64,000 nt of DNA, taken from Microvirga rosea (lineage in GTDB: Bacteria > Pseudomonadota > Alphaproteobacteria > Rhizobiales > Beijerinckiaceae). The translations under genes were made by a program, and so were the position numbers. This document shows, one piece after another, positions 17,159 through 26,482 of this stretch. Each line of letters opens with the position of its first letter. Position 1 is the stretch's first letter. The notes under the pieces were generated by a model. It did no database searches. It saw only the letters and a program-made list of their open reading frames with translations, and had not been told where the DNA came from. Where the stretch lies: contig NZ_JAJDOP010000015.1 in NCBI RefSeq assembly GCF_020595095.1, forward strand, positions 1 through 64,000, given 5' to 3'.

Positions 17159-17902
17159 ATGGTCGACGGCGCCAGCACCACCATCGATCCGGCGGAAGTC
17201 GCCCGATTCGAGCGCATTGCGGCGACCTGGTGGGACCCGAAAGGGCCGATGAAGGTCCTGCACCGGTTCAATCCGGTGCGGCTCGCCTATATCCGGGACG
17301 AGGCTTGCCGCCGATTCGGCCGCGATTCACGCTCGGCCCGCTCTCTGGAAGGGCTGCGGATCCTCGATGTCGGCTGCGGCGGCGGCGTGCTGTCGGAGCC
17401 TTTGGGACGGCTCGGCGCCCAGGTGACCGGGCTTGATCCCGCGCCGACCAACGTGTCCGTTGCCCGCCTTCACGCGGAGCAGGCGGGCGTGCCGGTGGAT
17501 TACCGCAACGAGACCGTCGAGGCCGTCGTGGCGAGGGGCGAGACCTTCGACCTCGTGCTCGCCATGGAAGTGGTGGAGCATGTGGCCGACGTGCAAGCCT
17601 TCGTGTCCGCCTGCGCCCAGGCCGTGAAGCCCGGGGGCGCTCTCGTCATGGCGACCCTCAACCGGACCCTGCGCTCCTTCGCCCTGGCGATCGTCGGCGC
17701 CGAATATGTGCTCGGCTGGCTGCCTCGGGGCACCCATGAATGGGACAAGTTCGTCACCCCGGAGGAGCTGGGCGCGGCGCTGGGGGAGGCGGGCTTTGCG
17801 GTCGGGGACCAGACGGGCGTCGCCTACAATCCCCTGACGGGCTCCTGGTCGCTCTCCCGCGACATGGCCGTGAACTACATGCTGGTCGCCGCACGCGGCT
17901 GA
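17159..17902 (+). CDS. ubiG: Ubiquinone biosynthesis O-methyltransferase
   Basis: UbiG performs both O-methylation steps of ubiquinone synthesis. The 247-residue protein shows the N-terminal signature [23 protein letters not shown] in part (about 13-35), the SAM motif LDVGCGGG, and the C-terminal NYMLVA. The ATG at 17159 follows GAGAGG and gives the usual start ([10 protein letters not shown]). It is divergent from lysC, and its last 28 bases overlap the convergent nhaA gene. Confidence 0.97.
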   Translation: MVDGASTTIDPAEVARFERIAATWWDPKGPMKVLHRFNPVRLAYIRDEACRRFGRDSRSARSLEGLRILDVGCGGGVLSEPLGRLGAQVTGLDPAPTNVSVARLHAEQAGVPVDYRNETVEAVVARGETFDLVLAMEVVEHVADVQAFVSACAQAVKPGGALVMATLNRTLRSFALAIVGAEYVLGWLPRGTHEWDKFVTPEELGAALGEAGFAVGDQTGVAYNPLTGSWSLSRDMAVNYMLVAARG

Positions 17903-19098
17903 GGCACGGCCCGGGGCGCGAAGCGCAGAACCAGGAAGCCGCAGAGCGCCGACAGGAACGATCCGGCGAGCACGCCGATCTTGGCGCTGTCGATCAGGTC
18001 CTCCCGTTCCGAGAAGGCGAGAGCGTCGATGAAGAGGCTCATCGTGAAGCCGATGCCGCACAGAAGGGCGACGCCATAGCATTGAAGCCGTGACGCGGCG
18101 GCGGGCATGTCCGCGAGGCCAAGGCGCACCGCCGCGATGGCGAAGCCGTAAACGCCGATCTGCTTGCCGACGAAGAGCCCGAGGGCAACCCCAAGGGGCA
18201 GGGGCGAGACCAGAGAGGCAAACGAGAGGCCGCTGAAGGACAATCCCGCATTGGCAAGGCCGAAGACCGGTATGATGCCGTAGGCCACCCAGGGTTGAAT
18301 GGCGTGTTCGAGGCGGTGAAGGGGAGAGTTTTCCGCCCGCGTCTTCTTCGGCTTTGCCTGAAGCGGGATCGTCAGCGCCAGGGCGACGCCCGCGAGCGTC
18401 GCATGGATGCCGGATTTGAGCACGAAGAACCACATGAGGGTTCCGATTGCCAGATAGGGAAGCAACCTCGTCGTGCCGAGGCGATTGAGGGCGACCAGCG
18501 CCACAAGGCAGCAGAGGGCCAGGCCCAGCATGGGCAGGGCCAGGTCGCCCGTGTAGAAAAGCGCGATGATGACGATGGCGCCGAGGTCGTCGAGGATGGC
18601 GAGAGCCGTGAGAAAAATCTTGAGCGATGCCGGGACCCGGGAGCCGAGAATGCTCAGGACGCCGAGGGCGAAGGCGATATCCGTGGCCGCCGGAATCGCC
18701 CATCCGGCCCGCAGATTCGGATCCGACCAAGTGATCGCCGTATAGACCAGGGCTGGGACGATCATGCCGCCGAGAGCGGCAATTCCCGGCAGGATGCGGC
18801 GGGGCCATGTGGACAGCTGCCCATCGAGGAATTCGCGCTTGATCTCGAGGCCGACGAGCAGAAAGAACACGGCCATCAGGCCATCGTTGATCCAGTGCAG
18901 GACGCTCAGGCCGAACACATAGGTCTTGAGGATGCCGAAATAGGCCCCGGATGCCGGGGAGTTGGCGATCGCCAGCGCCGCGACGGTGACGCCCATGAGC
19001 AGAATCCCGCCCGAGGCCTCGCTGTCGAAGAACCGGCGCATCAGCGAGACGCGCCTCGGGCTGCCGGCCGATCCTTGGTCGTCTCGTGCATGATTCAT
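17875..19098 (-). CDS. nhaA: Na+/H+ antiporter NhaA
   Basis: NhaA exchanges two protons for one sodium ion across the inner membrane and supports growth at alkaline pH and high salt. The 407-residue protein has about twelve hydrophobic segments, the ATDIAFALG stretch (138-146) and the two sodium-binding aspartates Asp170-Asp171 in [11 protein letters not shown] strong GAAGGAG ribosome site precedes the ATG. It is the last gene of the minus-strand group from comF, although the gaps of 50-110 bases leave room for separate promoters. Its 3' end overlaps ubiG tail-to-tail. Confidence 0.97.
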   Translation of the reverse strand: MNHARDDQGSAGSPRRVSLMRRFFDSEASGGILLMGVTVAALAIANSPASGAYFGILKTYVFGLSVLHWINDGLMAVFFLLVGLEIKREFLDGQLSTWPRRILPGIAALGGMIVPALVYTAITWSDPNLRAGWAIPAATDIAFALGVLSILGSRVPASLKIFLTALAILDDLGAIVIIALFYTGDLALPMLGLALCCLVALVALNRLGTTRLLPYLAIGTLMWFFVLKSGIHATLAGVALALTIPLQAKPKKTRAENSPLHRLEHAIQPWVAYGIIPVFGLANAGLSFSGLSFASLVSPLPLGVALGLFVGKQIGVYGFAIAAVRLGLADMPAAASRLQCYGVALLCGIGFTMSLFIDALAFSEREDLIDSAKIGVLAGSFLSALCGFLVLRFAPRAVPQPRAATSM

Positions 19099-19152
19099 CG
19101 CAATCTCCTTCGACCCTTCGGTCCTAGGGTGAACGACCCGTCAGGAAAACCC

Positions 19153-19674
19153 TTAACCGGATGTTTGGCGATGGCGAATCCGGGAAGAGCTCAGGATTTG
19201 ATCCAAGGTCACGGGGCGGAAATCGCGGGCATCGACTCCCACGTCGAACTGCCGTGTCTGGGGTTTCAGCTTCCCGTGCGAGTGACCGTGCAGGTCGATC
19301 CAGCCGCGCCCCATGTTCTTCCAGGTGCGGAAGGCATAATGGCACAGCACGAGTCCGTAACCATCGAGATGAAGTTCCGCATAAGGTTGAACGCTGGCCC
19401 AACCGACGGCGGCAATTGTTTCGGGTCCGTCATTATTGCCGGTGATCAGGTGCTTTCGGCCGTTGAGGCGGGTCAGCAGCTCCGCAATGCGGTCCGGCTT
19501 CACATGCAGGGCGAAGTCGCCGAGATGCCAGATGTCGTCTCCCGGCCCGACCGTGTCGTTCCAGCGGGCGATCAATGCCTCATCGTGCTCGGGGATGGAT
19601 GAAAAGGGGCGTTTGTCGATCCGCAGGACCCGCGGATCGCCGAAATGCGTGTCGCTTGTGAAGAAGATGGTCAA
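19153..19674 (-). CDS. Metallophosphoesterase
   Basis: This 173-residue protein has the calcineurin-like metal-binding motifs in order: SDTHFGD (about 7-13), GDFALH (about 51-56), GNND (about 78-81), CHY (about 110) and HGHSHG (about 128-133). The family hydrolyses phosphoesters with two metal ions; the substrate here is unknown. The compact size and the DTHFGD start resemble YfcE-like phosphodiesterases. The frame starts with TTG and has no convincing ribosome site, so the start is uncertain, but no later Met is compatible with the first motif. Confidence 0.87.
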   Translation of the reverse strand: MTIFFTSDTHFGDPRVLRIDKRPFSSIPEHDEALIARWNDTVGPGDDIWHLGDFALHVKPDRIAELLTRLNGRKHLITGNNDGPETIAAVGWASVQPYAELHLDGYGLVLCHYAFRTWKNMGRGWIDLHGHSHGKLKPQTRQFDVGVDARDFRPVTLDQILSSSRIRHRQTSG

Positions 19675-19737
19675 AAGGCGTTCCGGCGTGTTGGACTGTC
19701 CCTCTAAATGGGTCAGTCCCCGCTCAAGGGAACGGCC

Positions 19738-20187
19738 CTAGTTCCGGTCGTCCGGGACGGCTGGGAGCGGCAGAATATCGATGCCCTCTTCCAGCAGGGC
19801 GCGCGTCTCGGCCGGATTGGCCTCGCCATAGATGGCCCGCTCCTCCGCCTCGCCATAGTGGATCTTGCGGGCCTCTTCGGCGAAGGCCTTGCCGACATTC
19901 TCCGAATTCTGCATCACATGCTCGCGCACGGCCCGGATCATGGCGCGGATCTGCTTCTCCTTTTCGGAGAGCATGGCGACCGATTGCGGCTCCGGCATGG
20001 GTGCCTTGTCCGGCGCCTTGTCCGTCCGTCCGACGGAGGGAGCCATGATCTGCTTTTCCACCTTTGCGGAGTCGCAATAGGGACAGGTCACGAAGCCGCG
20101 CTTGCGCTGCGTCTCGTACGCGTCGCTTGAAGGAAACCAGCTTTCGAACTCGTGGGCCTGCTCGCAGGCCAGGGCATACTTAATCAT
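19738..20187 (-). CDS. DUF1178 protein
   Basis: This 149-residue protein starts MIKYALACEQAHEFESWF with an AAAAGGAC ribosome site, matching the DUF1178 family (IKYAL.C..GH.FE.WF). A CPYC motif (about 35-38) after FVTC suggests a zinc-ribbon-like N-terminus, although the first Cys pair is reduced (Cys8 only). In related alphaproteobacteria it follows the nitrilase-like gene, as here. The function is unknown. Confidence 0.9.
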   Translation of the reverse strand: MIKYALACEQAHEFESWFPSSDAYETQRKRGFVTCPYCDSAKVEKQIMAPSVGRTDKAPDKAPMPEPQSVAMLSEKEKQIRAMIRAVREHVMQNSENVGKAFAEEARKIHYGEAEERAIYGEANPAETRALLEEGIDILPLPAVPDDRN

Positions 20188-20242
20188 GTCCTTTTGCAGG
20201 TGGTGATGGTGAGGGGATTGTCCAAGAGGAGGTGAGGGTGGC

Positions 20243-21106
20243 TCAAGCGCTCGCCGCCTGCCTTGTCGGCGCGGCCGCGGCGATCTCGACCCTGAAGGGC
20301 CGGGCGTTCTTGAGGGTCGGAATGCGGCCCCTTGCGTCGCCCACCAGAGCGGTATCGATCTCGGCCAGAATGACGCCGGGTTCCGCGCCGGCTTCCGCCA
20401 GAACCCGTCCCCAGGGATCGACGATGAGGGAATGGCCGAAGGTCTCGCGGCCATCCGCATGCAGGCCGCCCTGCGCGGCCGAGATCATGAAGGATCCCGT
20501 CTCGATGGCCCGCGCCCGGTGCAGCACATGCCAATGAGCCTCGCCGGTCTGCTTGGTGAAGCAGGCCGGCGCCGACAGGAACGCGGCACCCGCTTCGGCA
20601 AGGGCCCGGTAGAGAGCCGCGAAGCGCACGTCGTAGCAGATCGTCATGCCGAGCAGGCCCCAGGGGGTCTCGCCCAGAACGGCCCGGTCGCCGCCCGTAT
20701 AGGTGGCCGATTCGCGCCAGCTTTCCCCGTTCGGCAGGTCCACGTCGAACAGATGGACCTTGTCGTACGAGGCGACGATCGCCCCGTCCGTGCCGATCAG
20801 AAAGGCCCGATTGGCGATCTTGTCGCCTTCCTTGACGGCCACCGACCCGATCTGGATGACGATTCCCCGCTCCCGCGCGACGTCGCGCAGGGCCGCGAGG
20901 GTCGGATCCCTGTCCTCCGGCCCCACCTTCTCGAAGAGGGCAGCCCGGTCCCGGTCCACCAGGGAGGTCATCTCGGGAGTTTGGACGAAATGCGCGCCTT
21001 TGTCGGCCGCCTCGCGCACGAGAGCCACGGCATCGTCGCGGTTCGCGAGAACGTCGCGCCCGGAGCGCATCTGGACGCAGGCGGCAGTGAAGCGGGGAGC
21101 GGTCAT
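20243..21106 (-). CDS. Carbon-nitrogen hydrolase (nitrilase superfamily, Nit-like)
   Basis: This 287-residue protein has the catalytic triad Glu45 (QTPEMTS), Lys116 (YDKVHLFDVD) and Cys157 (MTICYDVRF). The DKVHLFDVD stretch is characteristic of the Nit1/NIT branch, whose characterised members hydrolyse deaminated glutathione, a metabolite-repair reaction. The grxC gene lying before it in the same cluster agrees with a glutathione link, but the activity is inferred. The ATG at 21106 was preferred to an upstream GTG at 21151 on family length; neither has a strong ribosome site. Confidence 0.92.
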   Translation of the reverse strand: MTAPRFTAACVQMRSGRDVLANRDDAVALVREAADKGAHFVQTPEMTSLVDRDRAALFEKVGPEDRDPTLAALRDVARERGIVIQIGSVAVKEGDKIANRAFLIGTDGAIVASYDKVHLFDVDLPNGESWRESATYTGGDRAVLGETPWGLLGMTICYDVRFAALYRALAEAGAAFLSAPACFTKQTGEAHWHVLHRARAIETGSFMISAAQGGLHADGRETFGHSLIVDPWGRVLAEAGAEPGVILAEIDTALVGDARGRIPTLKNARPFRVEIAAAAPTRQAASA

Positions 21107-21171
21107 GAGGTTCAGATCTCCGTCACGCCTGTAGTTGGGCCCAAATGACACGTCTGTCTAGAGCCTCGTTG

Positions 21172-21192
21172 CCGACAGGAACCGTCTGTCGG
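21172..21192 (-). terminator. Hairpin between grxC and the nitrilase-like gene
   Basis: CCGACAG and CTGTCGG form a perfect 7-bp stem with a seven-base loop in the 110-base gap after grxC. There is no T-run, so it could be a weak terminator or a processing site. Confidence 0.35.
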
Positions 21193-21216
21193 AACTTCTC
21201 TCGGCCGCGCCTTCGG

Positions 21217-21474
21217 TCAGGCCGCCAGAAGCGGCTCCAGATCACCCTTCTCGTCCAGGGCGTAAAGGTCGTCGCAGCCGCCCACATGGCGCTCGCCGAT
21301 GAAGATCTGCGGCACGGTGGTGCGCCCGCCCGCCTTCTGGACCATCTCGGCCCGCTTTTCGGGTTTCGCCTCGATGTCGATTTCCGTAAAGGCCGCCCCT
21401 TTTTCGCTCAGGAGCTTTTTTGCGGCGGCGCAATAGGGGCACCAGCTCTTGGTATAGATCGTGATTGCGGGCAT
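21217..21474 (-). CDS. grxC: Glutaredoxin 3
   Basis: This 85-residue glutathione-dependent disulfide reductase has the dithiol site CPYC at 12-15, the cis-Pro segment TTVPQIFI and the GG motif in HVGGCDDL that binds glutathione. It is full length for GrxC. It lies 41 bases after comF and before the nitrilase-like gene, the usual alphaproteobacterial order. Confidence 0.97.
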   Translation of the reverse strand: MPAITIYTKSWCPYCAAAKKLLSEKGAAFTEIDIEAKPEKRAEMVQKAGGRTTVPQIFIGERHVGGCDDLYALDEKGDLEPLLAA

Positions 21475-21515
21475 GCGGAGCCTTTCATGTCAGATCCCCT
21501 GCATATAGGGACCGT

Positions 21516-22298
21516 TTACGCATCCGTCACGACCCGGGCGAAGGCCAGCACATCGACCGAGGCGGCGCCGGCGCGGATGAGAACCCGGGCCGCGGCATTC
21601 GCCGTGGCGCCGGTGGTCAGAACATCGTCCACCAGCAGGACACGCCGGCCCTGAAGCTGCGCCTTCGCGGCGGCCGGGACCCGGAACGCGCCTTGCAGAT
21701 TGTCCTGGCGTTGTACCCTCGTCAGCCCGACTTGCGGGCGGGTCCGCTTCACGCGGGCCAACAGGAAGGGGTCGCAGGAAATCCGGCCGGCACGGGCGAT
21801 CACCGTCGAAAGGGCCATCGCCTGGTTGAAGCGGCGGCGCCACAGGCGCCAGCGGTGCAGGGGAACGGGCACGATCACGTCCGCATCCCGCAGGAGCTCG
21901 GCTCCCGAGCGGGCCATCATTACGCCCATGGCCCGGGCAAGCTCCGGCCGGTCGCCATATTTGAGCCGGTGCACCAGGGCGCTGGCCGTTCCCTCGTAGC
22001 GCGCAACGGCTCGGGCACGGCCGAAGACCGGCGGATCCGCAATGGCGGCCGGCGACAGGAGCGGTTGGCCCAGATCGACGGCGAAAGGCGTGCCGAGCCG
22101 CTCGCAATAGGGCTTCTCGATAAAGGCGATTCCGGACCAGCAGGCGGCGCAGAGGCCGTGAGGAGCATCGGTCGCCGCTCCACAGGCAATGCAGGTCGGC
22201 GGATAGAGAAGACCAAGCAGAAGCTCCCCGAAACGGCGGAGGCTTCGGGGCCAGCGGGATCGGGAAGGATCGTCACGGCCGTCAGGAACAGCGATCAT
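21516..22298 (-). CDS. comF: ComF-family protein (phosphoribosyltransferase-like)
   Basis: This 260-residue protein has an N-terminal zinc-ribbon with Cys36, Cys39, Cys50 and Cys53 (CIACG, LCAACW) and a C-terminal phosphoribosyltransferase-type fold with the PRPP-like loop LLVDDVLTTGAT. In Gram-positive and some Gram-negative bacteria ComF helps DNA uptake and replication restart. Its role in this group is not established, and no other competence gene is present. It is divergent from a SAM methyltransferase, an order conserved among relatives. Confidence 0.92.
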   Translation of the reverse strand: MIAVPDGRDDPSRSRWPRSLRRFGELLLGLLYPPTCIACGAATDAPHGLCAACWSGIAFIEKPYCERLGTPFAVDLGQPLLSPAAIADPPVFGRARAVARYEGTASALVHRLKYGDRPELARAMGVMMARSGAELLRDADVIVPVPLHRWRLWRRRFNQAMALSTVIARAGRISCDPFLLARVKRTRPQVGLTRVQRQDNLQGAFRVPAAAKAQLQGRRVLLVDDVLTTGATANAAARVLIRAGAASVDVLAFARVVTDA

Positions 22299-22441
22299 CG
22301 GCCGAGTTTAACGGTCGTGCCCTGGCTTGCGCATCTCTCCGCCTGGAGAGGATCCTGATTTCTCTTCTGAATTTCGTTTCGCAGTTTCTCTTGGCTCTTT
22401 CTCTTGGCTCTTGCGTCGTCTCACGCCATATCGGGAGTTCC

Positions 22442-23323
22442 ATGACAGCTCCTCTCGTCTTTGACCGCTCCCTTGTCCGTCGCCGCCTCGAACGGGCGCT
22501 CCGCACCGGATATGCCGATTTCCTGCTTGCCCGGGCCGTCGACGACCTGGAGGAGCGGCTCGCGCCGGTGTTGCGGGCTTTTCCGCTCGCCCTGGATGTC
22601 GGCACGCCCACACCGGCGGCCGCCGATCTTCTTCGCCGCAACGGCCGCTCGGAACGCGTGCTGCGCATTGCGCCCGTGCCGGAGCCTGGGAGCATCGGGG
22701 GTGACGAGGAAAACCTGCCGGTCTCCGGAGCGCAGTTCGATCTGGCCGTGTCGCTTCTCTCCCTTCAGAGCGTCAACGACCTGCCTGGAGCCCTCGTGCA
22801 GGTCCGCCGTGCCCTCAAGCCTGACGGGCTCTTCATGGGGGCGCTGTTCGGCGGGGCGACCCTGACCGAATTGCGCCAAGCCTTCACCCAGGCGGAAGCG
22901 GAGCTTGAGGGTGGGGTCAGCCCCCGGGTGGCGCCGTTCGCGGATGTGCGTGATCTCGGCGGTTTGCTGCAGCGGGCCGGGTTTGCCTTGCCGGTGGCGG
23001 ATTCCGAGGTGGTGCGCGTGCGTTACGGCAACCCCTTCGCTCTCATGCGGGACCTTCGTCAGATGGGTCTGACAAACGCGCTTCAGGATCGGCGCAGGAC
23101 TCCCCTCCGCCGCGCGACCCTCATGCGGGCGGCCGCCATCTATGCGGAGCGCTTCGCCGATCCCGACGGGCGGTTGCCGGCGACGTTCGAAATTGTCTGG
23201 CTCTCCGGCTGGGCGCCCCATGAAAGCCAGCAGAAGCCGCTCCGGCCGGGCTCCGCCAAGATGCGTCTTGCGGATGCGCTCGGCGTGAAAGAGCAATCCA
23301 CGGGAGAGAAAGGTCAGGACTGA
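22442..23323 (+). CDS. SAM-dependent methyltransferase-fold protein (BioC/NDUFAF5-like)
   Basis: This 293-residue protein begins MTAPLVFDRSLVRRRLERAL, the start pattern of the group related to mitochondrial NDUFAF5, which modifies a complex I subunit. The usual glycine-rich SAM loop is weak (ALDVGTPTP at about 50-58), while the later parts (FDLAVSLLSLQSVNDLPGAL, LKPDGLFMGALFGG) fit the class I fold. The ATG at 22442 follows GGGAG closely. The substrate is unknown; the complex I assembly role is an analogy only. Confidence 0.85.
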   Translation: MTAPLVFDRSLVRRRLERALRTGYADFLLARAVDDLEERLAPVLRAFPLALDVGTPTPAAADLLRRNGRSERVLRIAPVPEPGSIGGDEENLPVSGAQFDLAVSLLSLQSVNDLPGALVQVRRALKPDGLFMGALFGGATLTELRQAFTQAEAELEGGVSPRVAPFADVRDLGGLLQRAGFALPVADSEVVRVRYGNPFALMRDLRQMGLTNALQDRRRTPLRRATLMRAAAIYAERFADPDGRLPATFEIVWLSGWAPHESQQKPLRPGSAKMRLADALGVKEQSTGEKGQD

Positions 23324-23393
23324 GGCGCGCGGATCTTGGGGTGCTTCCCGGTCGCCCTATCTGCTTTTCGAAACCGCTTCGGAGAACAGACGC

Positions 23394-23759
23394 ATGAAGA
23401 CCCCCGGTCCCGATCACCCGATCACGATCACACGCAATCCGCACCGGATCCGCGTGGTGCTCGGAGGCTTCATCGTCGCCGAGACGACGGAAGCCCTGAC
23501 CCTACAGGAAAGCACCCTCGATCCGGTTCATTACATTCCCCGCCAGGATGCCCGCATGGACCTGCTGGAGCGGACGGATCACAGGAGCCATTGTCCCTAT
23601 AAGGGGGACGCTTCCTATTTCACGGCGATGGCCGGGGGCCTGGTGCGCGAGAACGCCGTGTGGTCCTATGAAGAGCCTTATCCGGCCGTGAAGGAGATCG
23701 CCGGTTATCTGGCGTTCTATCCGGAACGGGTCGACGCCATCGAGGAATTCGAAAGCTGA
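23394..23759 (+). CDS. DUF427 protein
   Basis: This 121-residue protein shows the DUF427 pattern (IRVVLGGFIVAETTEAL, YIPRQDARMDLLERTD, HCPYKGDASYF, AVWSYEEPYP). It is soluble, without signal peptide or membrane segment. A GGAG ribosome site precedes the ATG. The fold is known for the family but no reaction is established. It may be cotranscribed with the methyltransferase 70 bases upstream. Confidence 0.9.
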   Translation: MKTPGPDHPITITRNPHRIRVVLGGFIVAETTEALTLQESTLDPVHYIPRQDARMDLLERTDHRSHCPYKGDASYFTAMAGGLVRENAVWSYEEPYPAVKEIAGYLAFYPERVDAIEEFES

Positions 23760-23772
23760 ACCGGTCGGTTCA
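23757..23772. terminator. Short hairpin between convergent stop codons
   Basis: TGAACC and GGTTCA pair around GGTC, exactly between the stops of the DUF427 gene and the convergent Mpo1-like gene. It has no T-run and could act weakly in both directions. Confidence 0.3.
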
Positions 23773-24276
23773 TCAGGTCGGCCGTCTTTCCCTGTCCGTG
23801 TAGGCGGAAAGATCCCGCCGCACTCCTAAGGCCATCAGCACCTCGGCCATGATGAACATCGGTCCGATGAAGGCCTGAAACAGGTTGTCCATCAGCGCAG
23901 GGCGCCGCCCCTCGAAGGCGTGGCCGAGAAACTGAAGCGCCCAGCCGCCGGCGAACAGGATGGCAAAGAGCGTCCATACCGTGCCTTGGCCGGCATGCGC
24001 CGTGATCGCGTCGGCCGCGAGAGCCATGACGGCGACGATTGCCGTCATGGCGAGCCCGACGGTACGGTCGAGGGCGATCCATCCAAGGGCCGCCAGAAGG
24101 CCGACGATCCAGGCACCCGACAGGGAAAGGGTTCCGAGGGAGACCCGCCAGAGGCTGAGAACCAGAAGGAGGGAGAACACGATCGCCGGGATACCGACGA
24201 CGTGCGTCGCCCGGTTGCGATGGTCCCGGTGATAACCGGAGTAAGTTTCGAGCTGACGCTCGAACAAGGTCGGCAT
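23773..24276 (-). CDS. Mpo1-like integral membrane protein (DUF962)
   Basis: This 167-residue protein has four to five hydrophobic segments and the conserved His motifs of the Mpo1/YGL010w family: YHRDHRNRATHVVGIP near the N-terminus and FLGHAFEGRRPALMDN near residue 115-130. Yeast Mpo1 is an Fe2+-dependent dioxygenase that shortens 2-hydroxy fatty acids. The same chemistry is plausible here but unproven. A strong GGGAGGG ribosome site precedes the ATG. Confidence 0.9.
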   Translation of the reverse strand: MPTLFERQLETYSGYHRDHRNRATHVVGIPAIVFSLLLVLSLWRVSLGTLSLSGAWIVGLLAALGWIALDRTVGLAMTAIVAVMALAADAITAHAGQGTVWTLFAILFAGGWALQFLGHAFEGRRPALMDNLFQAFIGPMFIMAEVLMALGVRRDLSAYTDRERRPT

Positions 24277-24408
24277 GACCGTTCCCTCCCTCTTTCTGCA
24301 AGAGTGTAGCGGAGAACGGGCTTAAGGAAAGATCCCCATGAAGGCCCCCGGTTGTGGACCGTGAGCCGAGACGGCAGAGTGCGGTGCCTCGAGCCATTCC
24401 GAGTTCCC

Positions 24409-25122
24409 ATGCGCCTCTTCTGCCAGGATCATCCCGACATTCTCACCCTCGAGAGCCCTGTTCTCGATGCGCGCCCCGGTTCGGTCCTCCTCGCGCAATC
24501 TCCGCTCTTTCCCGGAGGCGGCGGGCAGCTGCCGGACAGGGCGACCCTTTCCTGGTCGGGAGGGGAAGCGCCCGTGTGCTCCGTTTCCCGCGATGAGCGC
24601 GGGTATTGGCACGAGATCGAGGGCGATGCGGAGATCCACGGCACCGTCCACATCTCCGTCGATCCTGAGTTCCGCCGGCTCATGAGCGAACTCCACACGC
24701 TGGCTCACGTGGCCAACAGCCTTGTGTATCGGGATTTCGGCGGCGCTCTGCTCACCGGGGCTCAGCTTTCGGCGGATGGGACATTCCGGGTCGACTTCGA
24801 TCTCCCCGGAGCTGATTCGGAGCGCTTGCGGCGCCTGGACGAGGCCATCAACGACGTGATCCGGCAGGATCTGCCCGTCAGTGCATCGTCTATGCCATGG
24901 GACGAGGCGGCCGCCGTGCCGGGCCTTTTCCGCAGCAAGGCGGTGTCTCCGCCACGCGGGCCGGACGGCCAGGTCCGGATCGTCGAGATCCGGGATCTCG
25001 ACCGGCAGGGCTGCGGCGGAACCCACCTCGTTTCCACGGGAGCCGCCCGGCCGGTGACGATCCTGAAGGTCGACAACAAGGGCCGGCAGAACAGGCGCAT
25101 CAAGGTCGGCTTCGCGCCCTAG
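24409..25122 (+). CDS. Alanyl-tRNA editing protein (AlaX-type)
   Basis: This 237-residue free-standing editing protein removes serine or glycine wrongly attached to tRNA-Ala. The zinc site of the family is complete: His96 and His100 (HTLAH), Cys202 and His206 (CGGTH). It contains the N-terminal beta-barrel stretch SPLFPGGGGQLPDRA as in the AlaRS editing region. The ATG at 24409 starts the protein MRLFCQDHPD in line with the family; an in-frame ATG at 24352 has no support. Confidence 0.92.
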   Translation: MRLFCQDHPDILTLESPVLDARPGSVLLAQSPLFPGGGGQLPDRATLSWSGGEAPVCSVSRDERGYWHEIEGDAEIHGTVHISVDPEFRRLMSELHTLAHVANSLVYRDFGGALLTGAQLSADGTFRVDFDLPGADSERLRRLDEAINDVIRQDLPVSASSMPWDEAAAVPGLFRSKAVSPPRGPDGQVRIVEIRDLDRQGCGGTHLVSTGAARPVTILKVDNKGRQNRRIKVGFAP

Positions 25123-25126
25123 AGCC

Positions 25127-26059
25127 TCAGGCAACTCCAGGGCGTTTGAAACGGCCGCTGAAGGTGACGAAAGCCACGCCCGTGAGCACCACGCCGCCGC
25201 CCAGCATCTCGCGAAGACCCAGATGTTCGTCGAGAAAGAGAACGGCCAGGATGGCGGTCCAGACCGGCAGAAGATAGCCGACCATGGAGGCCCGCGTGGG
25301 GCCGGCGCGGCGGATCATGCGCATGAAGGTCAGCATCGGCATGGCGGTCGCCACGATCCCGAGGGCAAGAAGAGGCCCGAGATGGGAGGGAACGGGCGCA
25401 AAGGCTCCGGGACCCGACACCGCCAGCGCCAGAATCGTGGCCGGCAGGCCCGAGCAGACCTGCTGGCCCAGCGCCAACCGGGACGGGTCGGCCTGCCTGA
25501 TCGTCCGAATATAGAGATTGGCGGTCGCGTAGCTCAGCGTGACCGCCACCATCGCCAGGGAGCCCGCCGGGCTGATGCCGCTTTGCGGAAAGGCGGCGGG
25601 GCCGATCAGGATGCCCATGCCCACGAAGCCGATGAGAACGCCGAGAAAGCGCAGCCGCGTCAGCCGCTCGTCCGGAAACAGCATGTGGGCCATCACGGCG
25701 ACGATCAGAGGGCCGGCGGCCTGCACCATGGCGGCGGAGGCGGTGGTGATCTGGCTCAAGGCATAGGAGACGAGCACGTTCGGCGCCCAGCCGTTGAAGG
25801 TTCCAAGGATCAGCCAATCCTTCAGCTCCCGCAGCTCGGGCAGCAGGGATTTGCCCTGGAGCTTGAACCAGAGTGCGAGGGAAGAAGCCCCGACGAGCCC
25901 GCGCATGGCGGCGATCACGAAGGGACTGATGTCTCCGCTCAGCTTGATGAACAGGAATCCGCTGGCCCAGAGGATGGAGCAGCCGAGAAGGCTCGAGACG
26001 AGAAAACCCTGTCCGACAGGCGGAAGGGGAGCGGCAGCCGCTAGCTCGGGGCGCGACAC
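25127..26059 (-). CDS. EamA/DMT-family transporter
   Basis: This 310-residue protein has ten hydrophobic segments in two EamA repeats (SILWASGFLFIKL at the start of the first; VGYLLPVWTAILAVLFLDEHL near the end of the second). The family exports amino acids or other metabolites; the substrate is not predictable. The start is GTG at 26059, nine bases after mutT, so the two genes are probably cotranscribed. Confidence 0.9.
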   Translation of the reverse strand: MSRPELAAAAPLPPVGQGFLVSSLLGCSILWASGFLFIKLSGDISPFVIAAMRGLVGASSLALWFKLQGKSLLPELRELKDWLILGTFNGWAPNVLVSYALSQITTASAAMVQAAGPLIVAVMAHMLFPDERLTRLRFLGVLIGFVGMGILIGPAAFPQSGISPAGSLAMVAVTLSYATANLYIRTIRQADPSRLALGQQVCSGLPATILALAVSGPGAFAPVPSHLGPLLALGIVATAMPMLTFMRMIRRAGPTRASMVGYLLPVWTAILAVLFLDEHLGLREMLGGGVVLTGVAFVTFSGRFKRPGVA

Positions 26060-26068
26060 GGGAAAGAC

Positions 26069-26482
26069 CTACGCCCCGACGATGTCGATGAGGAACGGGA
26101 TCAGCGGTTCGTCCGCGGGGGGCATCGGATAGGAGCGAAGCTCCTGGGGTTTCACCCACTTGAGGGCTTGCCCCTCCAGGGATTGCACAAATCCTTCCCA
26201 GCGCCGGCAGATGTAGAGCGGCATCAGAAGATGGAAGCTCTCATAGGCATGGCTCGCGAATGTCAGCGGGGCCAGGCAAGCCTCCTTGACCGTGATGCCG
26301 AGCTCCTCGCGCAGCTCGCGGATCAGGGTTTCTTCCGGCCTCTCGCCCGGCTCGACCTTGCCTCCGGGAAACTCCCACAAGCCGGCCAGCTGCTTCCCCT
26401 CAGGCCGTTGCGCCAGAAGAATGCGGTTGTCGGTGTCCACGAGGGCGACAGCGACGACGAGGGTGAGCTTGACGGTGGACAC
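26069..26482 (-). CDS. mutT: 8-oxo-dGTP diphosphatase (MutT-type Nudix)
   Basis: This 137-residue protein has a complete Nudix box GKVEPGERPEETLIRELREE (about 36-55, then LGI). WEFPGG precedes it, as in MutT. It would hydrolyse 8-oxo-dGTP and so limit AT-to-CG mutation. The frame is open for another 90 codons upstream, but the GTG at 26482 (MSTVKLTLVVAV) gives the standard MutT length and avoids overlap with the plus-strand gene at 26630. In related genomes it also neighbours argJ and secA. Confidence 0.92.
   Translation of the reverse strand: MSTVKLTLVVAVALVDTDNRILLAQRPEGKQLAGLWEFPGGKVEPGERPEETLIRELREELGITVKEACLAPLTFASHAYESFHLLMPLYICRRWEGFVQSLEGQALKWVKPQELRSYPMPPADEPLIPFLIDIVGA

Noticed and set aside
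24352-24408. Upstream in-frame extension of the alanyl-tRNA editing protein
   Set aside because: It adds 19 residues not found in the family and has no ribosome site.
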